Below, one piece after another: positions 1 to 11,419 of a DNA stretch of 64,000 bases; position 1 is the first letter of the stretch, and each line of letters starts with the position of its first letter. The notes below the pieces were generated by a model that was not told the origin of the DNA, ran no database searches, and was given only the letters and a program-made list of their open reading frames with translations. The stretch is from Stenogyne calaminthoides (Eukaryota; Streptophyta; Magnoliopsida; Lamiales; Lamiaceae), in the NCBI GenBank assembly GCA_037126765.1, contig JBBCBC010000022.1, forward strand, positions 17,141,758-17,205,757, read 5' to 3'. A program made the translations under genes and the position numbers.

Positions 1-1380
1 CGTAATCGGTGCGATATACAAAACACTCGACCTCCATGGAAGAAAAGTTTAATGCAAAGTTGGGGAGTCAACGCAGAAAGTTAAGTCTTTGAAATGAAAC
101 GAAGCACCAGAATCGATCAATTTCTAGAGGTGAAACTAGCAGAGAAAAATGAGGTGCTGATCAAATCTGCTGTTGAGGAAATGAGCTCAATGCTCATGAC
201 CAAGATGACAGAGATGCTTAAAGATGCACTCTCTGGCCAGTTTGCCCACATATCTGAAGAACTGCGTGGGCTAAGAACCACATCGGAGAATGGAAGATGA
301 GCAAGATCGGTTAGCGAGGAGAGATCCATTGTGTGAGCAAAGAGCAAGATCACATGGACACACTCTCTCCGGACTTCTTCCAAATTACTATTGCGAAGGG
401 GGAAAAGGAAGGTGAAGACCTCGAATTTCATGGCATGTACCTTGGAAAAGAAGGCTCGAAAAGATCTTTGAAATGTACAATCTAGCCAAAGCCTTAAAAG
501 AAGTCGGGTTACCGAGAAATTGAAATTTGCTCAAGTGGAGAAGCCCATCTACACTCAAGTTTCTGAGCAAACCATGCTTGAGGTTGCAAGAGAGAAACTA
601 AGTGCTAGAACTAAGGTTGGAACAAGCCAGCCGAGCCGAATCGCTTATGAAGAGGAAAAGCCTTGGGCGTTGTTCAACCTCAGAAGCAAACGTCGTGAAG
701 GCTTTCTAAGCCAATCCAGAGAAAATCGATTCGATGAAGAAGATGCGTCTGAAAACCGAGTCTCAACCTCGGAAGAAAGTCTTCAACACCGAGAGATGCT
801 CAAGACACTCCAAAAAGAACAAGCTAAGAAAGTTCGCCGCCGATCTCGGGAGCGTCTGTGGATCGAAAAGAAGATAGACGAAGAGCGTAAGCGAAGGAGT
901 GATTTCGTGAGATTTATGAGCAAGAGGAAGGGAACATCGAAAGCGCTGAAGTGGCCCCACGTTGATAAATGGATGCCCATTAAACTCAACGACATGTGGG
1001 AAGAAGTGAAGAGAACCTTCTGGTTCAATTACGATGTTCTCAGGGAATGGAGAGGGGAAGGCTCAGATCAGAACGAAGCTTTCATTGAATATCTTTTAAC
1101 CTTCTATCCAAAGTATCTCCAAGGCTGGATTAACCTTGCGGATGAAGGTGGAGTACAGATAGTAGCCCCTGATCCATATTCCTATCCTCCTCCAAGACTT
1201 GGTAATGGCTTGGTAAATGAGAAGGCCATTACGTAAGAAATTGCTCAGTATGCTGGTCAGTTGGGATTAATAGGGAACAGCCCGGACATCATCAAAGAGA
1301 GGAATGAGCTGAAGAAAAGATTTTTCGGAATGTTCAACCTGGAGGTACCAGCTGATGAAGTGGAAAATGAAGCAAACTGA
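1..1380 (+). pseudogene. Post-pol ORF of element G, C-terminal part, broken
   Basis: This is the C-terminal third of the extra ORF that follows pol in this family; its function is unknown. Positions 94-300 encode a coiled-coil-like helix rich in E, K and M. Positions 520-1236 are open for 238 codons: a basic region (KKVRRRSRERLW), then a conserved block (KWPHVDKWMPIKLNDMW, FWFNYDVLREWRG, YLLTFYPKYLQGW). A TAA ends that frame at 1234-1236 where element A has CAG, and the same frame then continues through FNLEVPADEVENEAN to a final stop at 1378-1380. Positions 300-520 are frameshifted against A. No signal peptide or membrane helix is visible, so I do not call it an envelope protein. Confidence 0.75.
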
Positions 1381-1832
1381 AGAGCCGAATCTGAAGACTG
1401 AAGACAGAAGAACTCAGAAGACTCTGTAATCTTTAAATTTTGTCTTTTTGATTTTGTTTGATAAATTCATTGTAATCTGTAAAGGTATACTTATCATCAA
1501 TGAAGATTTATCATTATGCTCAAAAGATAATATCTCATTATCTTATTTACATGTCTTTATTTTGATATGCTGAATGAATGTCTCTAAACTGATTGTATGC
1601 TGATAAGAGGGAAATTGTTTAAGTATTTGGTAATGAACTAGTTAAAGAGATTCATTACTGAAGAAATTTGATATATGATTAAACCGTTGAGAAACTCAAA
1701 ATTGTTGGGAGATTCTCTGATCTAAGAAATAGTTGGGAGACAACCAATCTTGTAATAGGATAAACTGAAACCTGAGTATAGGTTATATATTTGTAACAAG
1801 ATATGTTTTGGCATCATCAAAAAGGGGGAAAT
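1381..1832 (+). other. 3' UTR and polypurine tract of element G
   Basis: AT-rich non-coding stretch between the post-pol ORF and the 3' LTR. The last 14 bases (1819-1832, AAAAAGGGGGAAAT) form a polypurine tract directly against the LTR start, the expected plus-strand primer. The same tract is found at the equivalent place in A (7307-7320) and in slightly different form in B (20362-20376). Confidence 0.85.
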
Positions 1833-2652
1833 TGTTGGGAGATGAATTTAATAAAAGATTATATGATTTTGATTAAGATCCCAAAACCCCTAAGTATGAC
1901 ATGTTCAGAATGATCTTGATAGTTGAGTCGATTCAGGTTATTAGAGTATTCGGGATGTTATCTCGCAAAATGTATAGTCGTGATATAGTTCGGAGATAGG
2001 TTACGAAGTCTCTGAAAATTCAAGATGAAATCGAGAACCGAAGACTCAAAGATAAAAGACTTCGATATATCGGTCAAGATAAATTTTAAAGACTCAGAAA
2101 ACTCTGAAGACGCAAGACTAAAGACTGAGAAACTGAAGATCAAGAATATCGAATGCACGCATTAATTATCAAGACTCAAGAATGTAAAGCTTCGATATGA
2201 ACTGAATGATCCGAGACACTGAATATATCTATCTGAAGGATGCAATCTTGAGAAACGCAATGCCTTAGAAAGATAGATATTGCCAAGACATTCAAATGCG
2301 CACAAAAAGGAACTAAGTCGGTGTTGTTAAGGTTATATCAAACTCGAGTTTATAACCAAAAAGAGCCGTTGAAGGTGTCTACCTTTAATCAAGACAAAAG
2401 TCAAAAAGAGGAAGACGACATCGTACCATACTTGACAATCGACAAAGACAAAGTCATTGAAAAAGATGTCGGATGTAATGAAAAGTTCCAGACTACAAAA
2501 AAGTGAAGACCCCATTACATGAAAGACTATTGCCTAGAAAGTGTTAGGGAGTTTCGGACCACTAAATATAGCCGTTTTCACACACCATAAGAGGCAACTC
2601 ACGAAGCTATCTCTCCAACGGAATAGTTTTCAAGAGTAACCTTGGTGTATGC

Positions 2653-2661
2653 CTATAAATA
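2653..2661 (+). promoter_or_regulatory. TATA-like box in G LTR
   Basis: CTATAAATA in the LTR, kept in both A LTRs at the equivalent place. It is the likely core promoter of this family, although here it lies in a 3' LTR. Confidence 0.6.
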
Positions 2662-2944
2662 CTGGTGACCCTCTACATTGTAAGGTGACGGGAAATTTAT
2701 ACGCAACTCAAGAGCTCGAACTTATTCTTGCAAAAGTAAAGCACTCGAAATACCTTGAATTTCCCAAGTGCTTCTATATTGAAGAGAGCTCCCTTTACTA
2801 AGCCTAGCTTGATAAGATTTATCCAAAGCTTAGTCGAGATATCCTAAACCTTTGCATTGTGCTTCATTGTAAAGGATATCTCATCTAGTTGAAACCAACC
2901 AAGAAACCCCAAACCCTTGAGAAGGTAGTTGGAGTGTGTTTGTT

Positions 2945-3175
2945 GGTGAGTAGAGTTGTAAAGAGTTAGTAAACTACGGCGGAGTAGTCGAAAAAACTCT
3001 AGAGGAGAAGTTAGTAAGCTCTGAGGTAGTCCGAAAGCTTGTGTGTGATTGAGTAAGTAAACTACGGAGGTAGTCGAAAAACTCAAGGTCGGGTTGAGTA
3101 AGTAAACTACGTGAGTAGTCGAAAAAACTCGTACGAGTTGAGTAACTAAACTACGAGGTAGTCAGAAAGCTCAGA
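2945..3175 (+). repeat. Imperfect 45-60 bp repeats in G LTR
   Basis: About four diverged units of the form AGTAAACTACG(n)GTAGTCGAAAAACTC, each with a short internal inverted pair (ACTAC/GTAGT). The A LTRs hold the matching array (5520-5705; 17999-18190) with units around CTGACTCACTGCAGCTTACT. Confidence 0.65.
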
Positions 3176-3210
3176 AGTTGATAGTGAATTTCTCTGAAGA
3201 GTCGGAGAGA

Positions 3211-3247
3211 GTGGACGTAGGAGCTTGAGTCTCTGAACCACTATAAT
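3211..3247 (+). promoter_or_regulatory. LTR block shared between families (G copy)
   Basis: Holds GTGGACGTAGGAG then TCTGAACCACTATAA. The reverse complement occurs in both A LTRs and both B LTRs although these families differ elsewhere, so it may be a functional LTR site. Which function is not shown by sequence alone. Confidence 0.5.
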
Positions 3248-3705
3248 TGTTGTGTTCTTTATTGCTTTCCTTATCTTTGCTTATCTGTTGCATTGACCTG
3301 ATTTTGAAAGCATACTTTTCACTGATATTCAGTTGGAATCAACCCAATGAAGTTGCATAAGTGAATCACAAAATTAATCACTATTTCATAAAGGGAAGGT
3401 TTTTTCAAAGAAAACTTAAAACGAGTATAATCTAAGGGCCAACCATTCCAGACGACTTAGTAGCTAGAAATGATAGTTATCAAACCAACTCTCTTACGAG
3501 GATTCATAAAGCTAGTTATCTGATCCAAGCAACTCGGGATCTCGACACTCGTGATTCGGTTGGGATTATCTCGAGGTATCTGAAAGCATTTCGGGATCAC
3601 CGCCTCGATGAGACTTTGACTCGGAGCGATCTGTGCTTCTCGAACCTAATCTTGAGGATTATCGACCCAAGTGACCTCGAAGAAAAAAAGTTTAAAATCA
3701 TTTGA

Positions 3706-3735
3706 ACACGTGTATTTCCCCCCCCATACACGTGT
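3706..3735. other. G-box hairpin near the LTR end (G copy)
   Basis: Two arms, ACACGTGTAT and ATACACGTGT, are perfect reverse complements around a loop of two T and eight C. Each arm holds the palindrome CACGTG (plant G-box). The same structure is in both A LTRs. Confidence 0.75.
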
Positions 3736-3761
3736 AAGACTCGTTTTCACCGGGACCAACA

Positions 3762-4162
3762 GATCCCTTCTAATTGCTCAAGCATTTGAAGGATCTGTTT
3801 GATTCTGAATCTCGTTCTGAGATTTATGAAGTGATGAGTGGTCTGTTCAGATGCCAGTTAAGCTAAAGAACTGAAGATTTCACCTCATATGCTAATGTTA
3901 ATAGGCCTAATTGAGAAACTTGGTAATTTAAGCTTTGAGCTAAAAGACCAACAATTTCATTTATGCTATCCTCCAGTCGCTCCCGGATTCATATTTTAGC
4001 TTCATTGTGAACTACAATATAAATAAGATGGATGCGACCATACCTTAACTTCACAACGTGCTCAAGACTTTTGAGTTCACTGTCACTAAGATAGTGTTCA
4101 AAGGAAGGAGCGGGTAGACAAGGATGTGTGTCTCTACTATAAGTAGAAGAGGGCACTAGAAG
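3762..4162 (+). pseudogene. gag remnant of host copia element C
   Basis: Translation in shifting frames gives copia gag pieces (KHLKDLFDSESRSEIYEVMS, LIEKLGNLSFELKDQ), ending near a broken CCHC region at about 4120. Several stops and frameshifts make it dead. The 5' part of this gag lies beyond element G, outside the window. Confidence 0.7.
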
Positions 4163-4489
4163 ATGGACTATGAGGTTCTAGTTGCTAAAAGGAATGCACT
4201 AGGTTCTTCTAACACTAGAACATGTATGTTTGTTATTAAGATAAACATGTCCACTAATAGCGTTAACTACATTGTATTGGATACTGGATTTAGCTCTCAC
4301 ATTTGCACTAATGTGAAAGGGCTCATGTGTCATAGGGCAGTTAGGGCGGGTGAAGTCGTCTTACACGTGGAAACGGAGCAAGAGTTGCTAACTGAACGTG
4401 TGGGGACCTATGTGTTAGACTTACCCTTTGGTTTTAGATTAGAACTTAATGATAGTCATCTAGTTCTTTCTATTAATCGCAACATGTAA
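4163..4489 (+). pseudogene. Protease region of element C
   Basis: 108 open codons. The aspartic-protease motif appears as VLDTGFSSHICTNVKGL at about residues 38-54, with the catalytic DTG present. The segment continues through a copia-like loop (VGTYVLDLPFG) and stops. In an intact copia element this would be one reading frame with gag and integrase; here it is an isolated piece between decayed gag and decayed GAG-pre-integrase. Confidence 0.75.
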
Positions 4490-4927
4490 TTGTTGCATTA
4501 TGGATATGATGTTCTTAATATATAAAATAAAAGACTCAAACTAGTAATCATGAAAACCCGACTTACTTATGGCATTGTAGAACATGATCATGTAAACGAG
4601 AAAATAATTGCAACTTAAGAAAGTTAGACTACTTAACCCCATTCGACTATGAGCCTTATGGAGATTGTGAATCTTATCTCATGGGCAAGATGATTAATAG
4701 ACCCTTTTCTGGGAAAGGGGTGCATGCCAAAGAAGTTCTAGAGTTGATGACGTTTGTAGACCATTGCCCACTCTAGCTAGGGGTCACTTCGACCACTTCA
4801 TCACTTTTACTGACGATTTCTCTAGATACGGATACGTGTATCTTATGAAACACAGATTCGAACCTTTTGAGAAATTCAAAGAGTTTAAGGCTGAAGTAGA
4901 GAAACAACTTGGTAAGAGTATCAAGAC
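4490..4927 (+). pseudogene. GAG-pre-integrase and start of integrase, element C
   Basis: Broken frames encode the pre-integrase zinc region (LTPFDYEPYGDCESYLMGK, where the second Cys of CxxC has become Tyr) and the integrase core start (TFTDDFSRYGYVYLMKH, FEKFKEFKAEVEKQ, KSIKT) at 4764-4927. The frame is cut at 4927 by element A and resumes at 35201. Confidence 0.8.
4923..4927. repeat. Target site duplication of element A, left copy
   Basis: AAGAC immediately before the LTR start TGTTGGTCCC; the identical AAGAC follows the other end at 35196-35200. Joining the flanks restores the integrase frame of C, which confirms the insertion. Confidence 0.9.
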
Positions 4928-4953
4928 TGTTGGTCCCGGTGCTAACGAGTCTC

Positions 4954-4981
4954 ACACGTGTATGGGGGGGAATACACGTGT
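4954..4981. other. G-box hairpin near the LTR end (A 3' LTR)
   Basis: Arms ACACGTGTAT and ATACACGTGT around an 8-base loop (seven G and one A). It has the same position in the LTR as in G and in the other A LTR. Confidence 0.75.
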
Positions 4982-5442
4982 TCAGTGATTTTTAAAACTT
5001 TTCTTTCACTGAGGTCAGATGGGTCAGGTTGTCCTGATGGTTTGGCCCTGAGAAGCACAGATTGCCCTGAGTCAAAGTCTACTGAGACAATGATCCTGAG
5101 CTGCTTTCAGAAGCTTCAGATTAGCCGAACTGAGCCCGAGTTTATCAGAAATCCTGAGCTGCTTGGATCAGATAACTATCTTACTGAACCCTCAGTAGAG
5201 TTAGTTCAGTTTGGTAATTATCTGTTCTAGCTACTCAAGTGTGCGGAATGGTTGGCCCTAAGTTTATACTCGTTTTTAGCTTTGCTGAAAATCTTCCTTT
5301 TAATGAAACAGTGATTAAGGCTGTGATCAGTTTGATGCAAGTTCAGTGGATTGGTTCCAACTGAATATCAGTGAACTTTGCTTTCAGTGAAAAACATGCA
5401 ACAGATAATAATGCAGTACAGAAAGCAAAACAACACATCAAT

Positions 5443-5480
5443 TATAGTGGTTCAGAGACTCAAGCTCCTACGTCCACTCT
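5443..5480 (-). promoter_or_regulatory. Shared LTR block (A 3' LTR)
   Basis: TATAGTGGTTCAGA followed within about 20 bases by CCTACGTCCACTC. Same block as in the B LTRs (19012-19040; 32685-32722), the other A LTR (17946-17981) and G (3211-3247). Confidence 0.5.
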
Positions 5481-5990
5481 CTCTGACCTTCAGAGAAATT
5501 CCTTAACCACTTCCTAAAGCTTTCTAGATGACTCACTGCAGCTTACTCACTTTTCTACTTTGAGTTTTCTGGCTGACTCACTGCAGCTTACTAACTCAAC
5601 ACACACAAGTGTTCAGACTACCACAAGTACCTTACTAACTTCTTCTCTAGAGTTTTCTGGCTAACTCACTGTAGGTTACTAACTCTTTACAACTCCAGCT
5701 CACTAACAAACACACAAACTACCTTAACAAGGGGTTTGGGTTTCTGGTTGGTTTCCAACTAGGATGAGATATCCTTTACAATAAGAACAATGCAAAGGCT
5801 ATGATATCTCTACTAAGCTTTAAATATTTCTTATCAATCTAGGCTTAGTGAATGAGCTCTCTTCAATGTGAAACACTTGGGAAATTCTAGGTTTTTTGAG
5901 TGCTTCAATTTGCAGTAATACGAATGAGCTCTTGAGTTGCTTTCAAATTTCCCGTGACCTCTCAATGTGAAGGGTCACTAGTATTTATAG

Positions 5991-6000
5991 GCAACTTCAC
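5991..6000 (-). promoter_or_regulatory. TATA-like box in A 3' LTR
   Basis: CTATAAATAC on the - strand, matching the G LTR box at 2653-2661 and the copy at 18484-18493 in the A 5' LTR. Confidence 0.55.
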
Positions 6001-6456
6001 CAAGGTCACTCTTGAAAAACTATCCGTTGGAGGAGATAGCTTCATGAGTTTTCTCTTATGGTGTTTGATGAACGACTATTTTTAGGGTTTGAATACTCCC
6101 TTGCATGTTTTAGGAAATATGCATTCATGTAGCCAATCACCACTTTTTGCAGTCTGGAATGTAGTACTACTGACATGCTTCAGTGACCTGTCGCTTTCAG
6201 TGTTAGTAAAGTACAGTGTTGTCTTCTTCTGATTGGTTCTTGTCTTCAGTAAATGTAGACAAACATAACGGCTCTTTTTGGTCAATCTCTCTGAGTGAGA
6301 TAACCTTAAAAAAAAAAAACTTATTTCCTTTTGTCTGCATATGAATGTCTGGGGCAATATCTATTTTTCTGAATATTCGCGTTTTTCTCAGTTTTGTAGT
6401 CTTCAGATAGATATTGTTCATTGCCTCGGAACATTCAAAGTTATCTTGAGTATTCA

Positions 6457-7145
6457 ATATCTTCTTGAGTCTTGATAACTCTTTGGTCTTGATATCTTAC
6501 GTGTCTTGATATCTTACGTGGTCTTGATGTCTTAGAGTCTTACGAGTCTTGATGTCTCTTACGAGTCTTGATGTCTTGAGTCTTTAGTGTCTTCGAGTCT
6601 TGATGACTTCGAGTCTTGATGTCTTCGAGTCTTGAGTTTTTTTGATGTCTTGAGTCTTCAATGTCTTCGAGTCTTGATGACATCTTGAGTCTTGATGTCA
6701 TCTTGAGTCTTGATGGCGTCTTGAGTCTTGATGTCATCTTGAGTCTTGATGACAAAGCGGAGTCTTGATGACATCTTGAGTCTTGATGTCGTCTTGAGTC
6801 TTGATGACATCTTGAGTCTTCTTGAGTCTTTAGTGTCATACTAAGTCTTGATGTCATCTTGAGTCTTGATTTCTTGAAACTTTCTTGAGTCTTCATTTCT
6901 TGAAACTTCTTGAGTCTTGATTTCTTGTCATCTTGATTTCTTGAAGTCTTGATTTCTTGAATCTTCTTGAGTCTTGGTTTCTTGAAAACTTCTTGAGTCT
7001 TGATTTCTTGAAACTTCTTGAGTCTTCAGTTTCTTGAAACTTTCTTGAGTCTTGATTTCTTGAGAATCTTCTTGAGTCTTGATTTCTTGAGAATCTTCTT
7101 GAGTCTTGATTTCTTGAAACTTCTTGAGTCTTGAGAATCTTCAAA
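6457..7145 (-). repeat. GTCTTGA minisatellite in A 3' LTR
   Basis: Dozens of imperfect 10-20 bp units built on GAGTCTTGATGTCAT and GAGTCTTGATTTCTTGAAA. The matching tract in the 5' LTR is 34440-35030 and differs in unit number and order. The open frames across it are only the low-complexity translation of the repeat (SRLKMTSRLK, QDSRCHQDSR) and are not genes. Confidence 0.85.
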
Positions 7146-7306
7146 ATCTAACTTTGATCTATATCTGCGGTTATCGTAGTGCGAGATAACTTCCTAACAC
7201 TCTATCTTTTGAATCGACTCAGACTATCAAGATTATCCTGAACATGTCATACTCAGGGGTTTTGGGATCTAATCCAAATCTTCTTTATTTAATTCATCTC
7301 CCAACA

Positions 7307-7579
7307 ATTTCCCCCTTTTTGATGATGCCAAAACCATCTTGTTACAACAACCTAACCTATACTCAGGTTTCAGTTTGTTTATTACAATCCAAAATGGCAA
7401 ATCTTCCAACAATTTCAAAACATAAGGCATATCAAACATAAAAGACATGTAAAAAGATAATGAGATATTATCTTTGAGCATAAAGATAAATTTTCATTGA
7501 TATAAGATCAGAGTTACAGATTACAATGAAAATAAAAAACAAAAACAGAAGTACAAAGAGTCTTCAGTCTTCTTCATCT
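7307..7579 (-). other. Polypurine tract and 3' UTR of element A
   Basis: On the - strand, 7320 to 7307 reads AAAAAGGGGGAAAT directly before the 3' LTR. The rest, to the end of the post-pol ORF, is AT-rich and non-coding, matching 1381-1832 in G. Confidence 0.85.
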
Positions 7580-10500
7580 TCAGTATTCATCAACTTCATC
7601 CTCAGGCACCTCCAGGTTGAACATCCCATAGTATCTTTTCTTCAATTCATCCCTTGCTTTGATGATATCTGGGTTGTTTCCTGTCAGGCCTAGCTGGATG
7701 GCATACTGAGCAATCTCCTGAGAAATGGCTGTCTCATTCACATAGCCATTCTCAAGTCTGGGAGCTGGGTAAGTATATGGACCAGGGGCAACTATCTGAG
7801 TATTTCCTTCATCTGACAAGTTGATCCAACTTTGCAGGTACTTAGGATAGAATGTCAATAAATACTCAATGAAGGCTTCATTCATATCCGAGCTGGTCCC
7901 CCTCCATTCCCTCAGAATCTCATAGTAGAACCAGAAGGTTCTCTTGATTTCCTCCCACGTACCATTGAATTGAATAGGCATCTATTTGTCAATGTGCGGC
8001 CATTTCTGAGCTTTCTCTGTACCCCTCCTCTTGCTCAAGAACTTTTTGAAACCACTTCTTCTTTTCTGCTCTTCTTCTTTCTTTTTCCTGATCACAGGAA
8101 CACCTGATACAGAAGCAGCAGTTTTCTTCTATTTTTCAACTTGAAGGGTTTTCAGAACTTTCTTGGTGCTGGAGACTTCTTTTTCAGCTTCTTCCTCAGA
8201 TTTTTCAAAATCTATAATCAATTTCCTCTGAGTAGATTTAGAAGCTTTAGCTCTTTTCTTCTTCTCTTGTTCTACAAATGCCACAGCCTTTCTCTTACCA
8301 GGTTTGACTTGTTCTTCACCGGCTTGGCTTGTTTCCACCATCCTTCTACCACTCAGATACTTGAGTGTAGATAGGTTCTTCAGTTTCTTTGAATTTGAGC
8401 TTCTCAGTGGCTTCCACTTCTTTTAAGGCATCATCAATTATTTTCTCTTCACCTTCTTTATCAGCCTTTCTCTTCAAGGTTTGTGCCAACAATTCACTTA
8501 GCTTGCCACCAGGACTTTCCCCCTTTTTGGCACCATACCTTGGAAGAAGTTGAGAAAGTGCGGTATCCATATGATATTGCTCTTTGCTTATACTTCGCAC
8601 TTCTCCTGCTAACTGATCATGCTCATCTTCCAACCTCTTCATGTGATTTTTAGCTACTGAGAACTCTTCAGACAGAAGTGCAAACTGGTTTGAGAAGACA
8701 TTTTGCACCATCTCTGTCATCTTGGTCATGAGCATAGAGCCCATTTCCTCAACAGTTGTCTTGATCATCAGATCATTCTTCTCAACCAGCTTGGCTTCAA
8801 GATATGCTGTTCTTTCCTGGTACATCTGCTTCATCTCTGCATCGAGCTAAGCTTTGACTACATCAACCTTTCCTTTCAAGGTAGTCATTTTATCAGCAAG
8901 AGATGTTTGAAGTTGCAGGATATCTGAAGATGAACTCAGTCTTTCCAGCTTCTGAGATTGGCTTGACAAGGTTTCTTCAATTTGGGTTATTTTCTCCACC
9001 ATTGGCACCACCTTCTCCAATTTGTCCAAGATAGGACTTAGATCAATCTCTGGAGTATGTAGAACTTTTTCCACCTGAGCTGGGTGCTCCACCTGAGCCT
9101 CAGTCTGCATATCAGACATAACAGATTTAAAGATAGGAACTTCAGTAGCTTTGGCATAATGTTTAATAGTGCCAAAAGTTACCTGAAGAGTGTTAACTTC
9201 AGTCTGAGGATGTGAGATATCAGTCTGACCAGCATCAGTTTCCTTCTCCATCTGAGATTGCTTTTAAGGATCCTCTTGTTGGTCTCCCTCTTTATCTTGA
9301 TCCTTAGAGCTGGAGGCATCACCAACAGCTTCCCTTCTCTCAGCCACCTTCTTCTTGACTAGCTCATCAAAATCAGCATTTTTCATTCTGAGCTTTGTCT
9401 TCCTGAATCCAGAGAACTCTATTAGAACAGCAGTCTCAGCATTCCACCAGTCCTCTCCTCTGAAGGAGGCAATATTCAGCATCTCTGGAAGAGTTTGATT
9501 CAGGATAGAGACTGTGGTTCTGAGTCTGAAGAAGAGATCCTGAAGGTCAGGATATGAGCTCAGCTCAGGGTATCTGTCCAGAATGAACCGTTCTCCCTTG
9601 CTACGCCACTCAGTTTCTTCTGCCTCTCCCTTCTTCAGTTTTGGGCTCTCAGGTTCAGTAGGATCAGATTGAATGAGTTCAGGTGCTGAGGGATTGAGGA
9701 ATGGTTCACTCAGGAGCGCATCCAAATTCAGTAGCTCCTGAGGTTCAGATTGATCTGAGGTCTGAACAGGTATCTCCTTAGTAGGAACCTGAGGTCCCTT
9801 GAATATTTCCTGAGAAATCTTGTCTGAGCTCAGAGACGTTCCGAGTACCTCAGAGAAAACCTGTTCCTCAGTTTCTTCCTGTGCAATTGTCACAACCTGA
9901 GCCAGAACTTGCAGTGGAGATTTTAGTCCTTGCTGACCTTCAGGTTGGACTTTCTCAGTGTCACTGACCTCCTCCTCAGTAATAATTTAAAGTTTTCTGC
10001 GTTTCTGAGGGGCCAGTGTTTTCTTCTTCAGCGTTTCTCCCTTCTCTCTTTTCACTTCCATCAGGGCTTTCCCCCTGGCTTGTTGGGCTTCAACAGCTCC
10101 TTCTTCAGCGGTCTCCTCCTGAGACTTCGAGCTTTTCTCTTTCCTTCCTTTCAAAGTCTTCTTAGTTGTTGATGGCTTGAAAAAAAAATTTGACTTTGGA
10201 AAGGGTGAGGAATTGGCGAAGATATCCTCCTCTTCCCTGTACATCTCCAAGATGAATGCAATCTTGGTTGCATGAAGGATCTTCCCTTTGATAACAACAG
10301 ACCCATTCACCTTCTGGACTAGCTTAGCTTCTTCACTCACCACTTTAATTAAATAATGTAACCAGTTAAATGCGGTGGTGGGTGAATCTTCAATCACCAC
10401 CATTAACCTCAACTTCGGCGTACTAATCTGTTCAAAGCTGCCGGACCGACTCATGATGCATTTACTCACAATGTCCAGCAATACTCGATACTTAGGCTTC

Positions 10501-10997
10501 AAATGCCTTTTATTTAGAGTTGCTTCGAACTTAACTGGATGCTCTGCAATCCTATCCAGATATTCTTGCTCCCTACCCATCATATAAACCGTAGGGTTTT
10601 CACCTCTATCGCTCAATTCGTATATGGCATTAAGATTCTTAGGAATAATGTAAAATTCCCTAACAAAATCCACATACTTTGAACTATGCTCTAAATGAGA
10701 TACAATAATATGCTATTCTATACAATCTTCCTCATCTAACTTCAAATTTGAGATAAACTCTATTACCTCTTTTGCGTATTCTGCCTCTGGTTGATTCGCA
10801 ACCAGGCAAGTAAGCTTTGCCAGCCGAATCATATGCAACGCTTCTTCTTCGTGAGTTGTGTTTGATGAGATTTCGAGAGAAATGACGTATTCATACCAAT
10901 GGTTGTTAGAAATGGCAAGCTTGTCGTATACAGAGAACGTCATTTTTGAAGAATTTTTGTGAAGGGTTTTGAGAAAGATGATAATATTTCTGGGCAA
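7580..10997 (-). pseudogene. Post-pol ORF of element A (Sirevirus ORF3 position), function unknown
   Basis: About 1140 codons after RNase H and before the PPT, nearly all in one frame but cut by single stops near 10713, 9987, 9264, 8847, 8129 and 7982 and by one frameshift near 8343. The likely start is ATG at 10943 (MTFSVYDKLAISNNHWYEY), about 130 nt below a TATA box; an in-frame ATG lies upstream at 10997. Parts in order: a conserved core (LKPKYRVLLDIVSKCIMS) also found in B; a basic cluster ending PQKRRKL; an acidic, S/P/E-rich stretch; coiled coil (about 8400-9250); a basic segment; and a C-terminal block (FWFYYEILREWRG, YLLTFYPKYLQSW) shared with G. The core loosely recalls the plant domain called putative plant transposon protein, which is a guess. 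No membrane helix is visible. Confidence 0.8.
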
Positions 10998-11070
10998 TCG
11001 AGAGGTTTTGACTCAGAGTGTTTGAAGATGAAGGTTATTTGGAATTGGGCTTTGAAGGAATTCTTCAATA

Positions 11071-11080
11071 GATATATAGG
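11071..11080 (-). promoter_or_regulatory. TATA-like box before the post-pol ORF of A
   Basis: CCTATATATC on the - strand, about 130 nt before ATG 10943. The leader between is C/A-rich like a plant 5' UTR. Element B has an equivalent box at 24385-24396. Confidence 0.55.
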
Positions 11081-11419
11081 ATTTGATTCATGGAAAATTG
11101 TATAGATGAAGAAATCGACGGTCGAGATTAAACACCGACTAAATCGGGTATATGAAAGGACGATTTCACAAATATTAAGCCGCCAATTTAACCTTATTGG
11201 TGATTAATGAACAGTGCATTTAATTACTGTTTCTGCAGACCATTGACTTTCTTCGTGTATTTCAAAGGTCCCGCCCAAATATTCCTTCAGGTGTTATGTT
11301 ATTTATTGCCAATGATTACTGAGATTCAGTTAGACAATAAATGTGCTGCATGAGTCAATACTTCTTCAGACTAATTTTCTCCATTAGTCTTACTGAGTTT
11401 TGACCTTGATAAAATGTTA

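Larger units (their letters stand above)
1..3761 (+). mobile_element. Element G: 3' end of a Sirevirus-like Ty1/copia retrotransposon
   Basis: Only the 3' part of this + strand element is in the window: the end of its post-pol ORF, a 3' UTR, a polypurine tract and a complete 3' LTR. It belongs to the same family as element A: its ORF aligns to the one at 7580-8834 on the other strand, and its LTR has the same ends (TGTTGG/CCAACA). It interrupts the gag of host element C. The 5-bp target copy on the right would be GATCC at 3762-3766; the left copy lies outside the window. Confidence 0.9.
1833..3761 (+). repeat. 3' LTR of element G
   Basis: Begins TGTTGGGAGATGAATTT and ends GGGACCAACA, 1929 bp. 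It matches both A LTRs in reverse orientation, although it has diverged and is shorter. A TATA-like CTATAAATA is at 2653-2661. A run of imperfect repeats (AGTAAACTACG with GTAGTCGAAAAACTC) lies at about 2945-3175, and a hairpin with two G-boxes lies just inside the end (3706-3735). Confidence 0.9.
4928..7306 (-). repeat. 3' LTR of element A
   Basis: 2379 bp. Read on the - strand it starts TGTTGGGAGATG and ends GGGACCAACA. It holds a G-box hairpin at 4954-4981, the shared block at 5443-5480, imperfect repeats at 5520-5705, a TATA-like box at about 5991-6000 and a GTCTTGA minisatellite at 6457-7145. The partner LTR is 17430-18593 plus 34038-35195. Confidence 0.93.

Noticed and set aside
3762..3766. 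GATCC as a confirmed target duplication of element G
   Set aside because: Only the right flank is in the window, so the duplication cannot be verified here.
6540..7144. Open frames encoding SRLKMTSRLK- and QDSRCHQDSR-like repeats
   Set aside because: They are translations of the GTCTTGA minisatellite in the A LTR, and unit order changes freely between LTRs; the same applies to 34597-34807.
7580..10997. Envelope gene in element A
   Set aside because: The position matches what is called env-like in Sireviruses, but I see no signal peptide, membrane anchor or furin-like site; coiled coil alone is not evidence.
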